Assembly (NCBI RefSeq): GCF_002154505.1
Contig: NZ_MUBM01000088.1
Coordinates: 20,787-84,786 of the forward strand
Source of the DNA: Streptomyces carpinensis
GTDB taxonomy: Bacteria; Actinomycetota; Actinomycetes; Streptomycetales; Streptomycetaceae
Reading direction: 5' to 3'
Length of the DNA stretch: 64,000 nt
Positions within the stretch are counted from its first letter, which is position 1, and the number at the start of each line of letters is the position of its first letter. The notes beneath the pieces are model-generated. The model was not told where the DNA came from. It saw only the letters and a list, made by a program, of their open reading frames with translations, and did no database searches. Both the position numbers and the translations under genes were made by a program. This document shows positions 53,750 through 62,089 of this stretch, one piece after another.

Positions 53750-54137
53750 CTGAGTCCCACACCTGTCCCGGGCCATCTCGGCGCCACGGACACGTGATGC
53801 GAGCGCCGGGCATACTGCCGTACTCCCCCACCCGCGAGAAGAACTTGCGAAGGCGGTCTCCTCGCTCGTCCTCCAGCCCTACGCCCTGCGGCGGCCTGAC
53901 GGACTGAGCGGCCGTCGATACGCCGGCCAGGGACCCGGATCCGCCCTGGCCGGCCCTCCCTGACGACTCGTAGTTGGCCACTGTGCCGTCCGGCAGTCGG
54001 CCCTTGGGACCCGAACCGCATGGCCGAGTCTGATTCGGGAGACCGACGTGCTTCGGCCCCCGTGCTGCTGTGCAGCACGGGGGCCAAGGAGCACCGTCCT
54101 CGCTCCGACCCAGGTCACTGCATTCCGGCGGCTCTGG
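53750..54137. other. Intergenic stretch with a SMPGARIT-encoding relic
   Basis: No intact gene. Minus-strand frame RKFFSRVGEYGSMPGARIT (53794-53870) repeats, with mostly silent changes, a motif also present at 25046-25080. A strong hairpin at 54055-54085 belongs to the sigma-factor operon. Confidence 0.4.
54055..54085 (-). terminator. Perfect 14-bp stem-loop terminator of the ECF sigma operon
   Basis: GGCCCCCGTGCTGC (54055-54068) pairs with GCAGCACGGGGGCC (54072-54085) around a three-base loop, 53 bases beyond the sigma-factor stop. Confidence 0.65.
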
Positions 54138-55076
54138 TCACCATGCGTTGATGACCGGCGCGTCAGGTTCGGCCTGCCGCCAGGCCTCAGTGAGGCGCGT
54201 GAGCCGGTGCGCGGCGGCGATGCCGCGCAGAGACGCGACCTTGCCGTCGCTGACCTCGAACGCCACGGCGCCCACGACCCGGTCGTCGACCACGGCAAGG
54301 ACGGCCGGGGAGCCGTTGACCAGCGCAATGTGCATCGCGGGGGAGCCGCCGGCCAGCCGCCGCTTCGCCGGAGTGGGCTTGAAGCCGGCCCGCACGTAGG
54401 AGGCGATGCGCTCACGCGTCTTGTACCGCAGCAGCCGCCTGGCCAGTCCGGCGCCGTCCGAGACCGCGGTCGCGTCGGCGGTGAGCATCGCCACCAGCCG
54501 TTCGGTGCGCCCCGACGTGGCCGCGGCGAGGAACTCCTCGACGATCCGGCGCGCGGTCGCGGGGTCCACCTCGTCGCCGCCGCGGCGCTCGGCGGCGACG
54601 CGGCGTCGGGCCCGGTGGACATGCTGCTGGCTCGCGGACTCGGTGATGTCGAGGATTCCGGCGATCTCGGCGTGGGGGTACGAGAAGGCCTCGCGCAGGA
54701 CGTAAGCGGCCCGCTCGACCGGCGAGAGGCGCTCCATGAGGGTCAGCACGGCCAAGGACACGGATTCGCGCTGCTCGAAGGTATCGGCAGGGCCGAGCAT
54801 CGGGTCACCCTCGAGGAGTGGCTCGGGCAGCCAGTCTCCGGCAGCGCGCTCGTGGCGCGCCTGCGCTGAGCGGAGCCGGTCGAGGCAGAGATTGGTGACG
54901 GCCTTGGTCAGCCAAGCTTCCGGCACCTCGATGCGTTCGCGGTCCGCGGCCTGCCAACGCAGGAACGTGTCCTGCACGGCGTCCTCGGCGTCGGTGGCCG
55001 AGCCGAGTAGACGGTACGCGAGCGAGGCCAGCCGGCCCCGGCTGGCCTCGAATCGATCGATGGCTGCGCTGTCCAT
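54138..55076 (-). CDS. ECF41/SigJ-family sigma factor with SnoaL-like C-terminal domain
   Basis: A 312-aa extracytoplasmic-function sigma factor. Region 2 is ASLAYRLLGSATDAEDAVQD (about 17-40) and region 4 is LSPVERAAYVLREAFSYPHA (about 115-165). The linker carries WLPEPLL (82-88), diagnostic of the ECF41 group. Residues about 170-300 are a SnoaL/NTF2-like extension that modulates activity in place of a separate anti-sigma factor. It lies ten bases after the oxidoreductase gene, the typical ECF41 partner arrangement, and so is co-transcribed with it. Confidence 0.9.
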   Translation of the reverse strand: MDSAAIDRFEASRGRLASLAYRLLGSATDAEDAVQDTFLRWQAADRERIEVPEAWLTKAVTNLCLDRLRSAQARHERAAGDWLPEPLLEGDPMLGPADTFEQRESVSLAVLTLMERLSPVERAAYVLREAFSYPHAEIAGILDITESASQQHVHRARRRVAAERRGGDEVDPATARRIVEEFLAAATSGRTERLVAMLTADATAVSDGAGLARRLLRYKTRERIASYVRAGFKPTPAKRRLAGGSPAMHIALVNGSPAVLAVVDDRVVGAVAFEVSDGKVASLRGIAAAHRLTRLTEAWRQAEPDAPVINAW

Positions 55077-55086
55077 GCGGAGGAGC

Positions 55087-56277
55087 CTATGCGGCGGCCT
55101 TCACACCGGCCCGGCCAGGCGCGGCGGCCAGGCGGCGCTTGCGCTTGGGCATGCCGAAGGTCGGGTGGGCGATGCTCCACCCGGCCCCCTTGAGCACGCC
55201 CGACTTGAGCCACGCGGCGGTCCGGCCGCCCAGGTACCAGGACTTCGACCGCACGTCCCCGTCCACCATCTGGAAGATCGCGTCCCGCCGCCCGAGGCTG
55301 ATGTGGTTGCCGTAGTACTTCAGCCCGGTGGTCGGAACCTCGCTGCCCGTCAGGCGCGCGATGATCGCGGCGGTCGCCTGCATGTTGGTGTAGCCGGCCG
55401 AGGCGCAGGACATCGGCAGCGGCCGGCCGTTCTCACCGATCGCGTAGGCGCAGTCACCGACGGCGTAGACGTCCGGGTGCGAGACCGAGCGCATGGTTCG
55501 GTCGACGACGATCTGGCCGGTCTCGGCGACCTCCAAGCCGCCGGCGGCCGCGATGGGCTGTACGGCGAACCCGGCCGACCACACGGTCACGTCAGCTGGT
55601 ATGGACGTACCGTCGGCGGCGATCGTCCGTGCCGGCTCGACGGCTTCGATGCCGGTGTGCTCGTGGACGGTGACGGCGAGCCGGTCGAAGGCCTGGCGCA
55701 GGTGACGGCGGGCCTTCGGGGAGAGCCAGGCGCCCATCTCTCCGCGGGCGGCGAGCGCGATCGAGAGGTCGGGCCGAGACTCGGCGAACTCAGTGGCGGT
55801 CTCGATGCCGGTCAGCCCCTCACCGACGACCAGCACGGTGCCGCCCGCGCCCAGATCGGCCAGGCGCTCGCGCAGACGCAGCGCCGAGGACTGGCCGGTC
55901 ACATCAAAGGCGTACTCGGCCACGCCGGACACGCCATGGTGGGCCACGGAGCTGCCGAGCGCGTAAAGAAGGGTGTCGTACGTGAGCTCACCGTCGCCGT
56001 CCTCGCCGGTCACGGCGACTGTCCTGCGCTCGGGGTCGACGCCGGTGACGCGCGCGAGGCGGAGCCGCACCCCGGTGCCCGCGAATACGTCGGCGAGCTT
56101 GCGGAACGCGAGGTCCTGGCCGATCGCGAGCTGGTGGAGCCGCATCCGCTCAACGAAGTCGGGCACGGCGTTGACGACGGTGATCTCGGTGTCGACGGGG
56201 GACAGCCGGCGGGCCAGGTTTCCGGCGGCGAAGGCCCCGGCGTATCCGGCGCCCAGTACGACGATGCGGTGCTTCAT
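55087..56277 (-). CDS. NAD(P)/FAD-dependent oxidoreductase (NDH-2-like)
   Basis: A 396-aa two-dinucleotide-fold flavoprotein. The FAD-binding motif is VVLGAGYAGAFAAGNL (residues 7-22), the second nucleotide motif is VLVVGEGLTGIETATEFAES, and the FAD-closing motif is SHPDVYAVGDCAYA. It resembles type II NADH dehydrogenases but is short of a clear membrane anchor. It is the first gene of the operon with the ECF41 sigma factor, whose likely target it is. A 9-bp inverted repeat sits directly upstream of its AGGAG ribosome site. Confidence 0.88.
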   Translation of the reverse strand: MKHRIVVLGAGYAGAFAAGNLARRLSPVDTEITVVNAVPDFVERMRLHQLAIGQDLAFRKLADVFAGTGVRLRLARVTGVDPERRTVAVTGEDGDGELTYDTLLYALGSSVAHHGVSGVAEYAFDVTGQSSALRLRERLADLGAGGTVLVVGEGLTGIETATEFAESRPDLSIALAARGEMGAWLSPKARRHLRQAFDRLAVTVHEHTGIEAVEPARTIAADGTSIPADVTVWSAGFAVQPIAAAGGLEVAETGQIVVDRTMRSVSHPDVYAVGDCAYAIGENGRPLPMSCASAGYTNMQATAAIIARLTGSEVPTTGLKYYGNHISLGRRDAIFQMVDGDVRSKSWYLGGRTAAWLKSGVLKGAGWSIAHPTFGMPKRKRRLAAAPGRAGVKAAA

Positions 56278-56289
56278 GGCGATGCTCCT

Positions 56290-56318
56290 GTCTCGTTCGC
56301 GTGCCCCTTGAACGAGAC
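56290..56318 (-). promoter_or_regulatory. 9-bp inverted repeat abutting the oxidoreductase ribosome site
   Basis: GTCTCGTTC and GAACGAGAC flank an 11-base spacer; on the transcript this hairpin would end immediately before AGGAG. It could be a protein-binding site or an RNA structure affecting translation. Confidence 0.5.
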
Positions 56319-56395
56319 GGCGCCCCGATTGCTGACAGGAGCCGGGCGTGATGTGGGTCACAGAGTCCGCGCCGGTCCAGGGCGGCTTTGTGCGT

Positions 56396-56653
56396 CTACT
56401 TGTTGTTCCGCTTCGCCAGCTCCTCCACGTAGTTGTACGCGGCGGCGCTGCCCTGCTTGCCGGGCGAGAGCTTCACGATCGCCTTGTGGCTCTCAGGATT
56501 GCCGCTGAGGTACGCCTCGGTGAGCACGTACGGCAGTCCGTCCACGCGGAACCGGATGCTTCCGTCGGGGTAGGCACTGACACGGATCTTCCGACCGTCG
56601 GGAAGCTCGATGGGGTCGGCCTTGAAGTGCGCCTCGAGTGACTGCTCAGCCAT
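56396..56653 (-). CDS. Small conserved-looking hypothetical protein
   Basis: An 85-aa soluble protein, AEQSLEAHFKADPIELPDGR to YNYVEELAKRNNK, with good coding character and a plausible beta-rich middle (KIRVSAYPDGSIRFRVDGLP). The ATG at 56653 gives the compact form; the longer frame adds 17 residues. Family unknown to me. It is transcribed toward, but separately from, the oxidoreductase-sigma operon. Confidence 0.65.
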   Translation of the reverse strand: MAEQSLEAHFKADPIELPDGRKIRVSAYPDGSIRFRVDGLPYVLTEAYLSGNPESHKAIVKLSPGKQGSAAAYNYVEELAKRNNK

Positions 56654-56714
56654 ACAGAATTCCTGGTCGTACAGGCTCGGTCGGAACGGCCACCGTATCG
56701 CCATCAGCCGGCGC

Positions 56715-56935
56715 CGGCGGGGCAGTTCAGGCCAACTCGGTCATCCAGCGTGATCTCGAAGTCCGCAACCGTCGTATCACCCCCTACGGACGATCGAGTG
56801 GGCGACCTCCACGATCCGGCCGTCCCGGGCCATATGCCGCCGGGTGTGTACGGAGAACCGGTGCTCCCGAGCCGATCTTCAGGGTCTTGGCCTCGTGCTC
56901 GGTCGGCCCTGAACCATCCCTCCGCGCGCCAGCAT
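56715..56935 (-). pseudogene. GntR/UTRA-type regulator, C-terminal remnant
   Basis: The minus strand reads GPTEHEAKTLKIGSGAPVLR, then in shifted frames MARDGRIVEVAHSIVR and VADFEITLDDRV. That is the end of UTRA ligand-binding domains of GntR regulators (PTxxEAxxLxxxxGxPVLRxxRxxxDxxGRxVEVxxSIxRGDR). The DNA-binding domain is absent and there are two frame changes. Confidence 0.5.
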
Positions 56936-57057
56936 GGTGGCTGCGCGGATACCCAACCCCCGAACTATGGTGCCCCACCACATGTGCGCCTGACCTGCGT
57001 CTTCCTACCGTGTGCCGACACGTACCCGTCCCCACCGCACACGAGGAAGTGGCGCAC

Positions 57058-58464
57058 ATGGCCTCCGCAGCATCCGCTCCCCCGACGCCGGCGAAGCCCG
57101 GCAGCCTCCCCCGCATCGTCGCCGCCAGCCTCATCGGCACCACGATCGAGTGGTACGACTTCTTCCTCTACGGCTCCGCCGCCGCGCTCGTGTTCAACAA
57201 GCTGTTCTTCCCGGACTCCGATCCTCTGGTGGGCACGCTGCTGTCCTTCCTGACGTACGCGGTCGGTTTCGCGGCCCGGCCGCTCGGTGCGCTGGTCTTC
57301 GGGCACTACGGCGACCGGCTGGGGCGCAAGAAGCTGCTGGTGCTGAGCCTGCTCATGATGGGCGGGGCGACGTTCGCCATCGGGCTGCTGCCCACGCACG
57401 CGAGCGTGGGCGCCGCGGCCCCCGTGCTGCTCACGACGCTGCGTCTGATCCAGGGGTTCGCACTCGGTGGCGAGTGGGGCGGGGCCGTGCTGCTGGTGTC
57501 CGAGCACGGCGACGCGCGGCGGCGCGGGTTCTGGGCCTCCTGGCCGCAGACCGGGGCGCCGGCGGGCCAGTTGCTCGCCACGGGCGTGCTGTCGCTGCTG
57601 ACCGCCGTGCTCTCCGACGACGCCTTCGGCAGCTGGGGATGGCGCATCCCGTTCCTGCTGTCCGGGGTGCTGGTCATCGTCGGTCTGTGGATTCGTCTCT
57701 CTGTCGATGAATCTCCGGTGTTCCAGCAGGCGTTGGCGCAGGCCGAGGCGCGCAAGGCGGCACGGGCGGCCGATCCCGAGGCACAGGCCGAGAAGTTGCC
57801 GCTGGTCTCCGTGCTGCGGCACCACTGGCGCGATGTGCTGGTCGCGATGGGCGCCCGGATGGCCGAGAACATCAGCTACTACGTCATCACCGCCTTCATC
57901 CTCGTCTACGCCACCACCTCCGCCGGTGTCTCCAAGCAGACCGCCCTCAACGCCGTTCTGATCGCCTCCGCCGTCCACTTCGCGGTCATCCCCGCCTGGG
58001 GTGCTCTGTCGGACCGGATCGGGCGCCGTCCGGTGTACCTGCTGGGCGCGGCCGGGGTCGGGCTGTGGATGTTCCCGTTCTTCTCGCTCATCGACACCGG
58101 CGGCTTCGGCAACCTCGTCCTCGCGGTGACCGTGGGCCTGGTGCTGCACGGCGCCATGTACGCCCCGCAGGCCGCCTTCTTCTCCGAGATGTTCGCGACC
58201 CGGATGCGCTACTCCGGCGCCTCCATCGGCGCCCAGTTCGCCTCGGTCGCCGCGGGCGCGCCGGCCCCGCTGATCGCCACCGCCCTGCTGGAGGACTACG
58301 GCAGTTCCACCCCGATCGCCCTGTACGTGATCGCCTCCGCCGTGCTGACGCTGTTCGCGGTGGGTGTGGCCAAGGAGACCCGGCACCGGGACCTCGCCGC
58401 CGTCGACGCCTCGGCCGACGCCGAGTCCACGGCGGCGCGGGCGGCCGACGCGCGTACCGCCTGA
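57058..58464 (+). CDS. MHS-family MFS transporter
   Basis: A 468-aa twelve-helix symporter of the metabolite:H+ (MHS/ShiA/ProP) family. SLIGTTIEWYDFFLYGSAAA is the MHS helix-1 signature; FGHYGDRLGRKKLLVLSLLM is motif A; LRLIQGFALGGEWGGAVLLV is the helix-4 signature. GAGGAAG precedes the ATG. It is convergent with a PucR-type regulator and close to a hydroxybutyrate dehydrogenase gene, so a small carboxylate such as 3-hydroxybutyrate is a reasonable substrate guess. Confidence 0.9.
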   Translation: MASAASAPPTPAKPGSLPRIVAASLIGTTIEWYDFFLYGSAAALVFNKLFFPDSDPLVGTLLSFLTYAVGFAARPLGALVFGHYGDRLGRKKLLVLSLLMMGGATFAIGLLPTHASVGAAAPVLLTTLRLIQGFALGGEWGGAVLLVSEHGDARRRGFWASWPQTGAPAGQLLATGVLSLLTAVLSDDAFGSWGWRIPFLLSGVLVIVGLWIRLSVDESPVFQQALAQAEARKAARAADPEAQAEKLPLVSVLRHHWRDVLVAMGARMAENISYYVITAFILVYATTSAGVSKQTALNAVLIASAVHFAVIPAWGALSDRIGRRPVYLLGAAGVGLWMFPFFSLIDTGGFGNLVLAVTVGLVLHGAMYAPQAAFFSEMFATRMRYSGASIGAQFASVAAGAPAPLIATALLEDYGSSTPIALYVIASAVLTLFAVGVAKETRHRDLAAVDASADAESTAARAADARTA

Positions 58465-58488
58465 GCACCTCCTCATCTGACGGCCGTT

Positions 58489-58522
58489 CCGTCGACCCCC
58501 GTACGCGTACGGGGGTCGACGG
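58489..58522. terminator. 34-bp perfect palindrome, bidirectional terminator
   Basis: CCGTCGACCCCCGTACG is followed directly by its exact reverse complement (58489-58505 and 58506-58522), with no unpaired loop bases. It sits between the convergent ends of the MHS transporter and PucR-type regulator genes. Confidence 0.6.
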
Positions 58523-58617
58523 CGTGCGCGTCCGGGGGTACGTGGCACCGTGCGGGGGTGCAAGGGGGTCACCGCGTGCGTGTATGGGGGCGAGGGGCGT
58601 TCGACGCCGTACGGGGT

Positions 58618-60621
58618 TCAGCGTTCGGCCGGCCCCGACAGGCGGTGCAGGCGCAGCGCGAGCTGGATCTCCAGGGTGCGGGCGGGGGTCTGCCAGTCGT
58701 CGCCGAGCAGGCGGCCGACGCGCTCCAGGCGCTGTGCGACGGTGTTGACGTGCACGTGCAGCTCGTCCTTGGTGCGGGCCGGGCTCATACCGCAGGCGAA
58801 GTACGCCTCCAGGGTGCGTATGAGGTCCGTGCCACGGCGCTCGTCGTAGGCGGTGACCCGGCCGATGGTGCGGTCGACGAACCCGGCGATGTCCCGGTCG
58901 CCCGCGAGCAGCAGGCCGAGGAAGCCGAAGTCCTCGGCGGCGGCGCCGTCGCCGGTGCGGCCGAGCAGCCGCAGGGCCTCCAGGCAGCGTCGTGCCTCCG
59001 CGTAGGCGGCCGTGGCGGTGTCGGGGTGGGCGGCGAGGTCGCCGACGGGGGCGGAGGCGCCGACGGTGACCGCCTCGTGCACGGCGGTGCCGAGGTGGTG
59101 GGCGGTGCGCTGGGCCAGCTCCGTCGCGGTGGTGCCGCGCTGGAGGGGGAGCAGCAGGACCGTGCCGCCGTCGCGGGCCGCGGCCAGGCCCTGCCGGGTG
59201 GCGGCCAGGTGCGAGGCGGCGGACCACAGCCGCCGGCGGGCCGCGGCCTCCTGGTCGGCGTCCGCGGCCGGGGCGTCGAGACGGGCGGCGAGCATGACGT
59301 GCGTGGCGTCGAGGTCGGCGTGCAGTCGGGTGGCGCGCTCGCGCAGCAGGCGCGGGTCGCGGTCGCGGGCGTCCAGGAGGTCGTCGAGCAGTTCGCCGCG
59401 GACGCGCTGTTCGGCCTCGGCGGCCGAGCGTCTGGCGAGCAGCAGCAGGGAGGTGACCATGGCGGCGCGCTCCAGCGTGCGCTGGTCGACGGGGTCCAGG
59501 CCGGGATGGCCGCGGACCACCAGCGCGCCGAGCAGCTCGCCGCCCGCGGTCACCGCGGCGATCCAGTCGTCGCCGTGCCGCACCGCGTGCCCATCGGCCC
59601 GGGACGCCTCCAGGGGGTCGGCCGGTGCGGCGGTGGCCTCGGTGAACTCGACGGTGCCGGCGAGGACCTGGGAGACGGCGGCGGCCACGTCGTGGACTCC
59701 GCCGCCGCGCAGGACGAGCTCGGTGAGCCGGTCGTGGACGTCCGAGGCGCGCTCGATGGCCCCGCTGCGGTCGCGGATGATCTCGTTGGCACGCTCCAGG
59801 TCGGCGAGGGCCGAGCGCGTCTCGGTGAGCAGGTTGGCGCTGTCGATGGCGGCCGCGGCGAGGGCCGCGAAGGAGCCGAGCAGGGCGATCTGCTCCCTTT
59901 CGAAGACCCGGGCCCGCCGGTCGGCCGCGAACAGTACGCCGATGACCTGCGGTCCGAGCATGAGGGGCACACCGAGGATCGCGACCAGGCCCTCGTCCTG
60001 GACGCCCGCGTCGATGGTGCCGGTGTGCTGGAAGCGGGCGTCCTTGAAGTAGTCGTCGGTGACATAGGGCCGCGCGGTCTGCGCGACCAGTCCGCCGAGC
60101 CCCTCCCCCATGCCCAGGCGCAGTTGCTGGAAGCGCGCGGCCACGGAGCCCTCGGTGACGCGCATGTACGTGTCGCCCCGGGCCGGGTCGTTCAGGGTGA
60201 GGTAGGCGACGTCGGTGCCGAGCAGTGAGCGGGCGCGCTGCACGATGGCCGGCAGCACCGAGTCCAGGTCTCTCAGGCCCGCCAGGTCGTGGGCGGTCTC
60301 GAAGAGTGCGGACAGCTCCGCCTCCCGGCGCCGGCGTCCGTCCAGTTCGGCGCGCACGCGCAGCGCGAGCAGCTTGGCGCGTTCGAGCGCGGCGACGCAG
60401 TCGGCCGGGCGGCCCTCGGCGCGGGCGCGCAGCACCGGCTGCTCGTAGGCGTCGGCTGGTGCGCCGCGGGCCAGCAGCTCTAGGAACGGGGCACCTGTGT
60501 GGCACGGGGTCCCGTCGCCGCACGGGGGCTGGTCACTGCCGTGCGGCAGGGCGCCGTCGCCGGTCGGTGTCCCCGTGTCGGCGGTGGGGCGGTCGGCGGA
60601 CTGCACGTGATCGCTGGGCAT
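58618..60621 (-). CDS. GAF-domain PucR/CdaR-type transcriptional regulator
   Basis: A 667-aa regulator. The GAF domain is at about residues 80-240 (LLGTDVAYLTLNDPARGDTY, ILGVPLMLGPQVIGVLFAAD). A coiled-coil-like link (LADLERANEIIRDRSGAIER) and a central PucR-like region follow. The C-terminal HTH_30 is LIRTLEAYFACGMSPARTKD, ELHVHVNTVAQRLERVGRLL. ATG 60621 is chosen over 60639 because GGGGAA stands at reasonable spacing; both are possible. It follows the 3-hydroxybutyrate dehydrogenase gene on the same strand (76-base gap) and probably controls it and the transporter. Confidence 0.87.
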   Translation of the reverse strand: MPSDHVQSADRPTADTGTPTGDGALPHGSDQPPCGDGTPCHTGAPFLELLARGAPADAYEQPVLRARAEGRPADCVAALERAKLLALRVRAELDGRRRREAELSALFETAHDLAGLRDLDSVLPAIVQRARSLLGTDVAYLTLNDPARGDTYMRVTEGSVAARFQQLRLGMGEGLGGLVAQTARPYVTDDYFKDARFQHTGTIDAGVQDEGLVAILGVPLMLGPQVIGVLFAADRRARVFEREQIALLGSFAALAAAAIDSANLLTETRSALADLERANEIIRDRSGAIERASDVHDRLTELVLRGGGVHDVAAAVSQVLAGTVEFTEATAAPADPLEASRADGHAVRHGDDWIAAVTAGGELLGALVVRGHPGLDPVDQRTLERAAMVTSLLLLARRSAAEAEQRVRGELLDDLLDARDRDPRLLRERATRLHADLDATHVMLAARLDAPAADADQEAAARRRLWSAASHLAATRQGLAAARDGGTVLLLPLQRGTTATELAQRTAHHLGTAVHEAVTVGASAPVGDLAAHPDTATAAYAEARRCLEALRLLGRTGDGAAAEDFGFLGLLLAGDRDIAGFVDRTIGRVTAYDERRGTDLIRTLEAYFACGMSPARTKDELHVHVNTVAQRLERVGRLLGDDWQTPARTLEIQLALRLHRLSGPAER

Positions 60622-60697
60622 GCTCACAGGATTCCCCATCCGCCCGTCGCCCGTTGAGCCCTGTGGAAAACTCGGCGGCGGGCGGGCGCCGGGCAGG

Positions 60698-61498
60698 TCA
60701 GTGGGCGGTCCAGCCGCCGTCGAGCACGAGCGAGGTGCCGGTGACGAAGGAGGCGTGCGGGCCGCACAGGTAGGCCACGGCCTCGGCCACCTCCTCCGGT
60801 TCGATCAGGCGTTTGACCGCGCTGTCCTGCAGGAGCACCTCGGACAGCACGCGCTCCTCCGGGACGCCGTGGGCCTGTGCCTGGTCGGCGAGCTGCTTCT
60901 CGACCAGAGGGGTGCGCACGTAACCGGGATTGACGCAGTTGGAGGTGACGCCGTGCGGCGCGCCTTCGAGGGCGGCCGTCTTGGACAGTCCTTCCAGGCC
61001 GTGCTTGGCCGCCACGTACGCCGACTTGTAGGCGGAGGCGCGCAGGCCGTGCACCGAGGAGATGTTGACGATCCGGCCCCAGCCCTGCCCGTACATGTGC
61101 GGGAGGGCGCCGCGGATCAGCCGGAACGGCGCCTCCAGCATCACGGTCAGCACGGTGTGGAAGACCTCGGGCGGGAACTCCTCGATGGGGCGCACCAGCT
61201 GGATGCCGGCGTTGTTGACCAGCACGTCGGTGCCGGCGGCGGCCTGCTCGGCGGCGTCCAGGTCGGTGAGGTCCAGGACGTGTGCTTCGAGGGTGCCCGC
61301 GTAGGGGCCGGACTCCTCCGCGAGCGCGGCCAGGCCCGCCGCGTCCCGGTCGACTGCTCTGACCTTCGCGCCCGCGGCGGCCAGGCGGAGGGCGCAGGCG
61401 CGGCCGATGCCGCCGGCGGCGCCGGTGACGAGCGCGGTGCGACCGTCGAGATCGAGCGAGGAGGCGGGGGGACCCGGGAGGGCGCTGGACGAGGTCAT
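60698..61498 (-). CDS. 3-hydroxybutyrate dehydrogenase (SDR family)
   Basis: A 266-aa short-chain dehydrogenase that would oxidise 3-hydroxybutyrate to acetoacetate with NAD. The cofactor motif is TGAAGGIG (25-32), with NNAGIQLV next. The catalytic Ser lies in VNISSVHG and the Tyr/Lys pair in SAYVAAKHG. The long C-terminal loop VEKQLADQAQAHGVPEERVL, with SAVKRLIEPEEVAEA, is the specific signature of bacterial 3-hydroxybutyrate dehydrogenases. A near-palindromic site (61526-61541) lies just upstream. Confidence 0.9.
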   Translation of the reverse strand: MTSSSALPGPPASSLDLDGRTALVTGAAGGIGRACALRLAAAGAKVRAVDRDAAGLAALAEESGPYAGTLEAHVLDLTDLDAAEQAAAGTDVLVNNAGIQLVRPIEEFPPEVFHTVLTVMLEAPFRLIRGALPHMYGQGWGRIVNISSVHGLRASAYKSAYVAAKHGLEGLSKTAALEGAPHGVTSNCVNPGYVRTPLVEKQLADQAQAHGVPEERVLSEVLLQDSAVKRLIEPEEVAEAVAYLCGPHASFVTGTSLVLDGGWTAH

Positions 61499-61525
61499 GC
61501 TCCGACCTTAGGCAGCACCCCTACC

Positions 61526-61541
61526 GGACTACATGTGGTCC
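61526..61541. promoter_or_regulatory. Near-perfect palindromic operator upstream of the hydroxybutyrate dehydrogenase gene
   Basis: GGACTACATGTGGTCC reads as GGAC-y-ACATGT-r-GTCC, symmetric except at one pair of positions, and lies 28 bases before the dehydrogenase ATG. The core CCACATGT also occurs upstream of the MHS transporter near 56977. Confidence 0.45.
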
Positions 61542-61552
61542 AACCCCATACT

Positions 61553-62032
61553 TCATTCAAAACTCGTGGGCTCGAACCATGTGGGGGCGTCGGAGAGTGC
61601 CTGCTTGATCCGCAACAGCCCGAACTCGTCGAGGTCGGGCAGGGCGTCCACCGCGAACCAGCCCACTTCCAGCGACTCGTCGTCGTTGACCCGTGCCTCG
61701 CCGCCCACGGCACGGCAGCGGAAGGTGATGTCCATGTACTGGCAGATGTCGCCGTTGCCGTAGGTGACGGGTTCCAGTGCCTGGACGAGGACCACCCGCT
61801 CGGCGACACAGTGCACCGCGGTCTCCTCGTGGACCTCCCGCACGGCGCAGGCGGCCGGCTGCTCGCCCGGTTCCGGGATGCCGCCGATCACCGACCATCT
61901 GCGGGTGTCGGAGCGGCGGCCCAGCAGCACCTTGCCCTCGTCGTCGAAGACGATCGCGGTGACCCCGGGAAGCCACAGCAGCTGGTTTCCGGCGGAGGCC
62001 CGGATCGTGCGGATGAAGTCAGGAGTGGCCAT
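61553..62032 (-). CDS. Nudix hydrolase
   Basis: A 159-aa pyrophosphohydrolase of the Nudix fold. The Nudix box is G51-IPEPG-E57-QPAACAV-R65-E66-V-H-E69-E70-T-A72-V. All metal-binding Glu are present, but the usual Gly near the box end is Ala72. VTAIVFDDEGKVLLGRRSDT precedes it, and CQYMDITFRCRAVGGEARVN follows. The substrate is unknown. Its stop lies 55 bases before the dehydrogenase start. Confidence 0.9.
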   Translation of the reverse strand: MATPDFIRTIRASAGNQLLWLPGVTAIVFDDEGKVLLGRRSDTRRWSVIGGIPEPGEQPAACAVREVHEETAVHCVAERVVLVQALEPVTYGNGDICQYMDITFRCRAVGGEARVNDDESLEVGWFAVDALPDLDEFGLLRIKQALSDAPTWFEPTSFE

Positions 62033-62055
62033 GGAGCGACCCTAACGGCCCGCTT

Positions 62056-62080
62056 CCCCGGATCACGGCGCGATCCGGGG
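62056..62080 (-). terminator. 9-bp stem-loop between lnt and the Nudix gene
   Basis: CCCCGGATC (62056-62064) and GATCCGGGG (62072-62080) pair perfectly around seven bases, ten bases beyond the lnt stop and 24 before the Nudix start. Confidence 0.5.
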
Positions 62081-62089
62081 GGCGTACGG

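Noticed and set aside
56290..56340. ECF41-type promoter before the oxidoreductase gene
   Set aside because: TGTCAGC and CGTC are present but only 11 bases apart, too close for the -35/-10 pair of this sigma group as I recall it.
58088..60523. 811-codon minus-strand frame over the PucR-type gene
   Set aside because: It is the alternate frame of a high-GC gene, extremely Arg/Pro-rich, and conflicts with the clear GAF-PucR reading.
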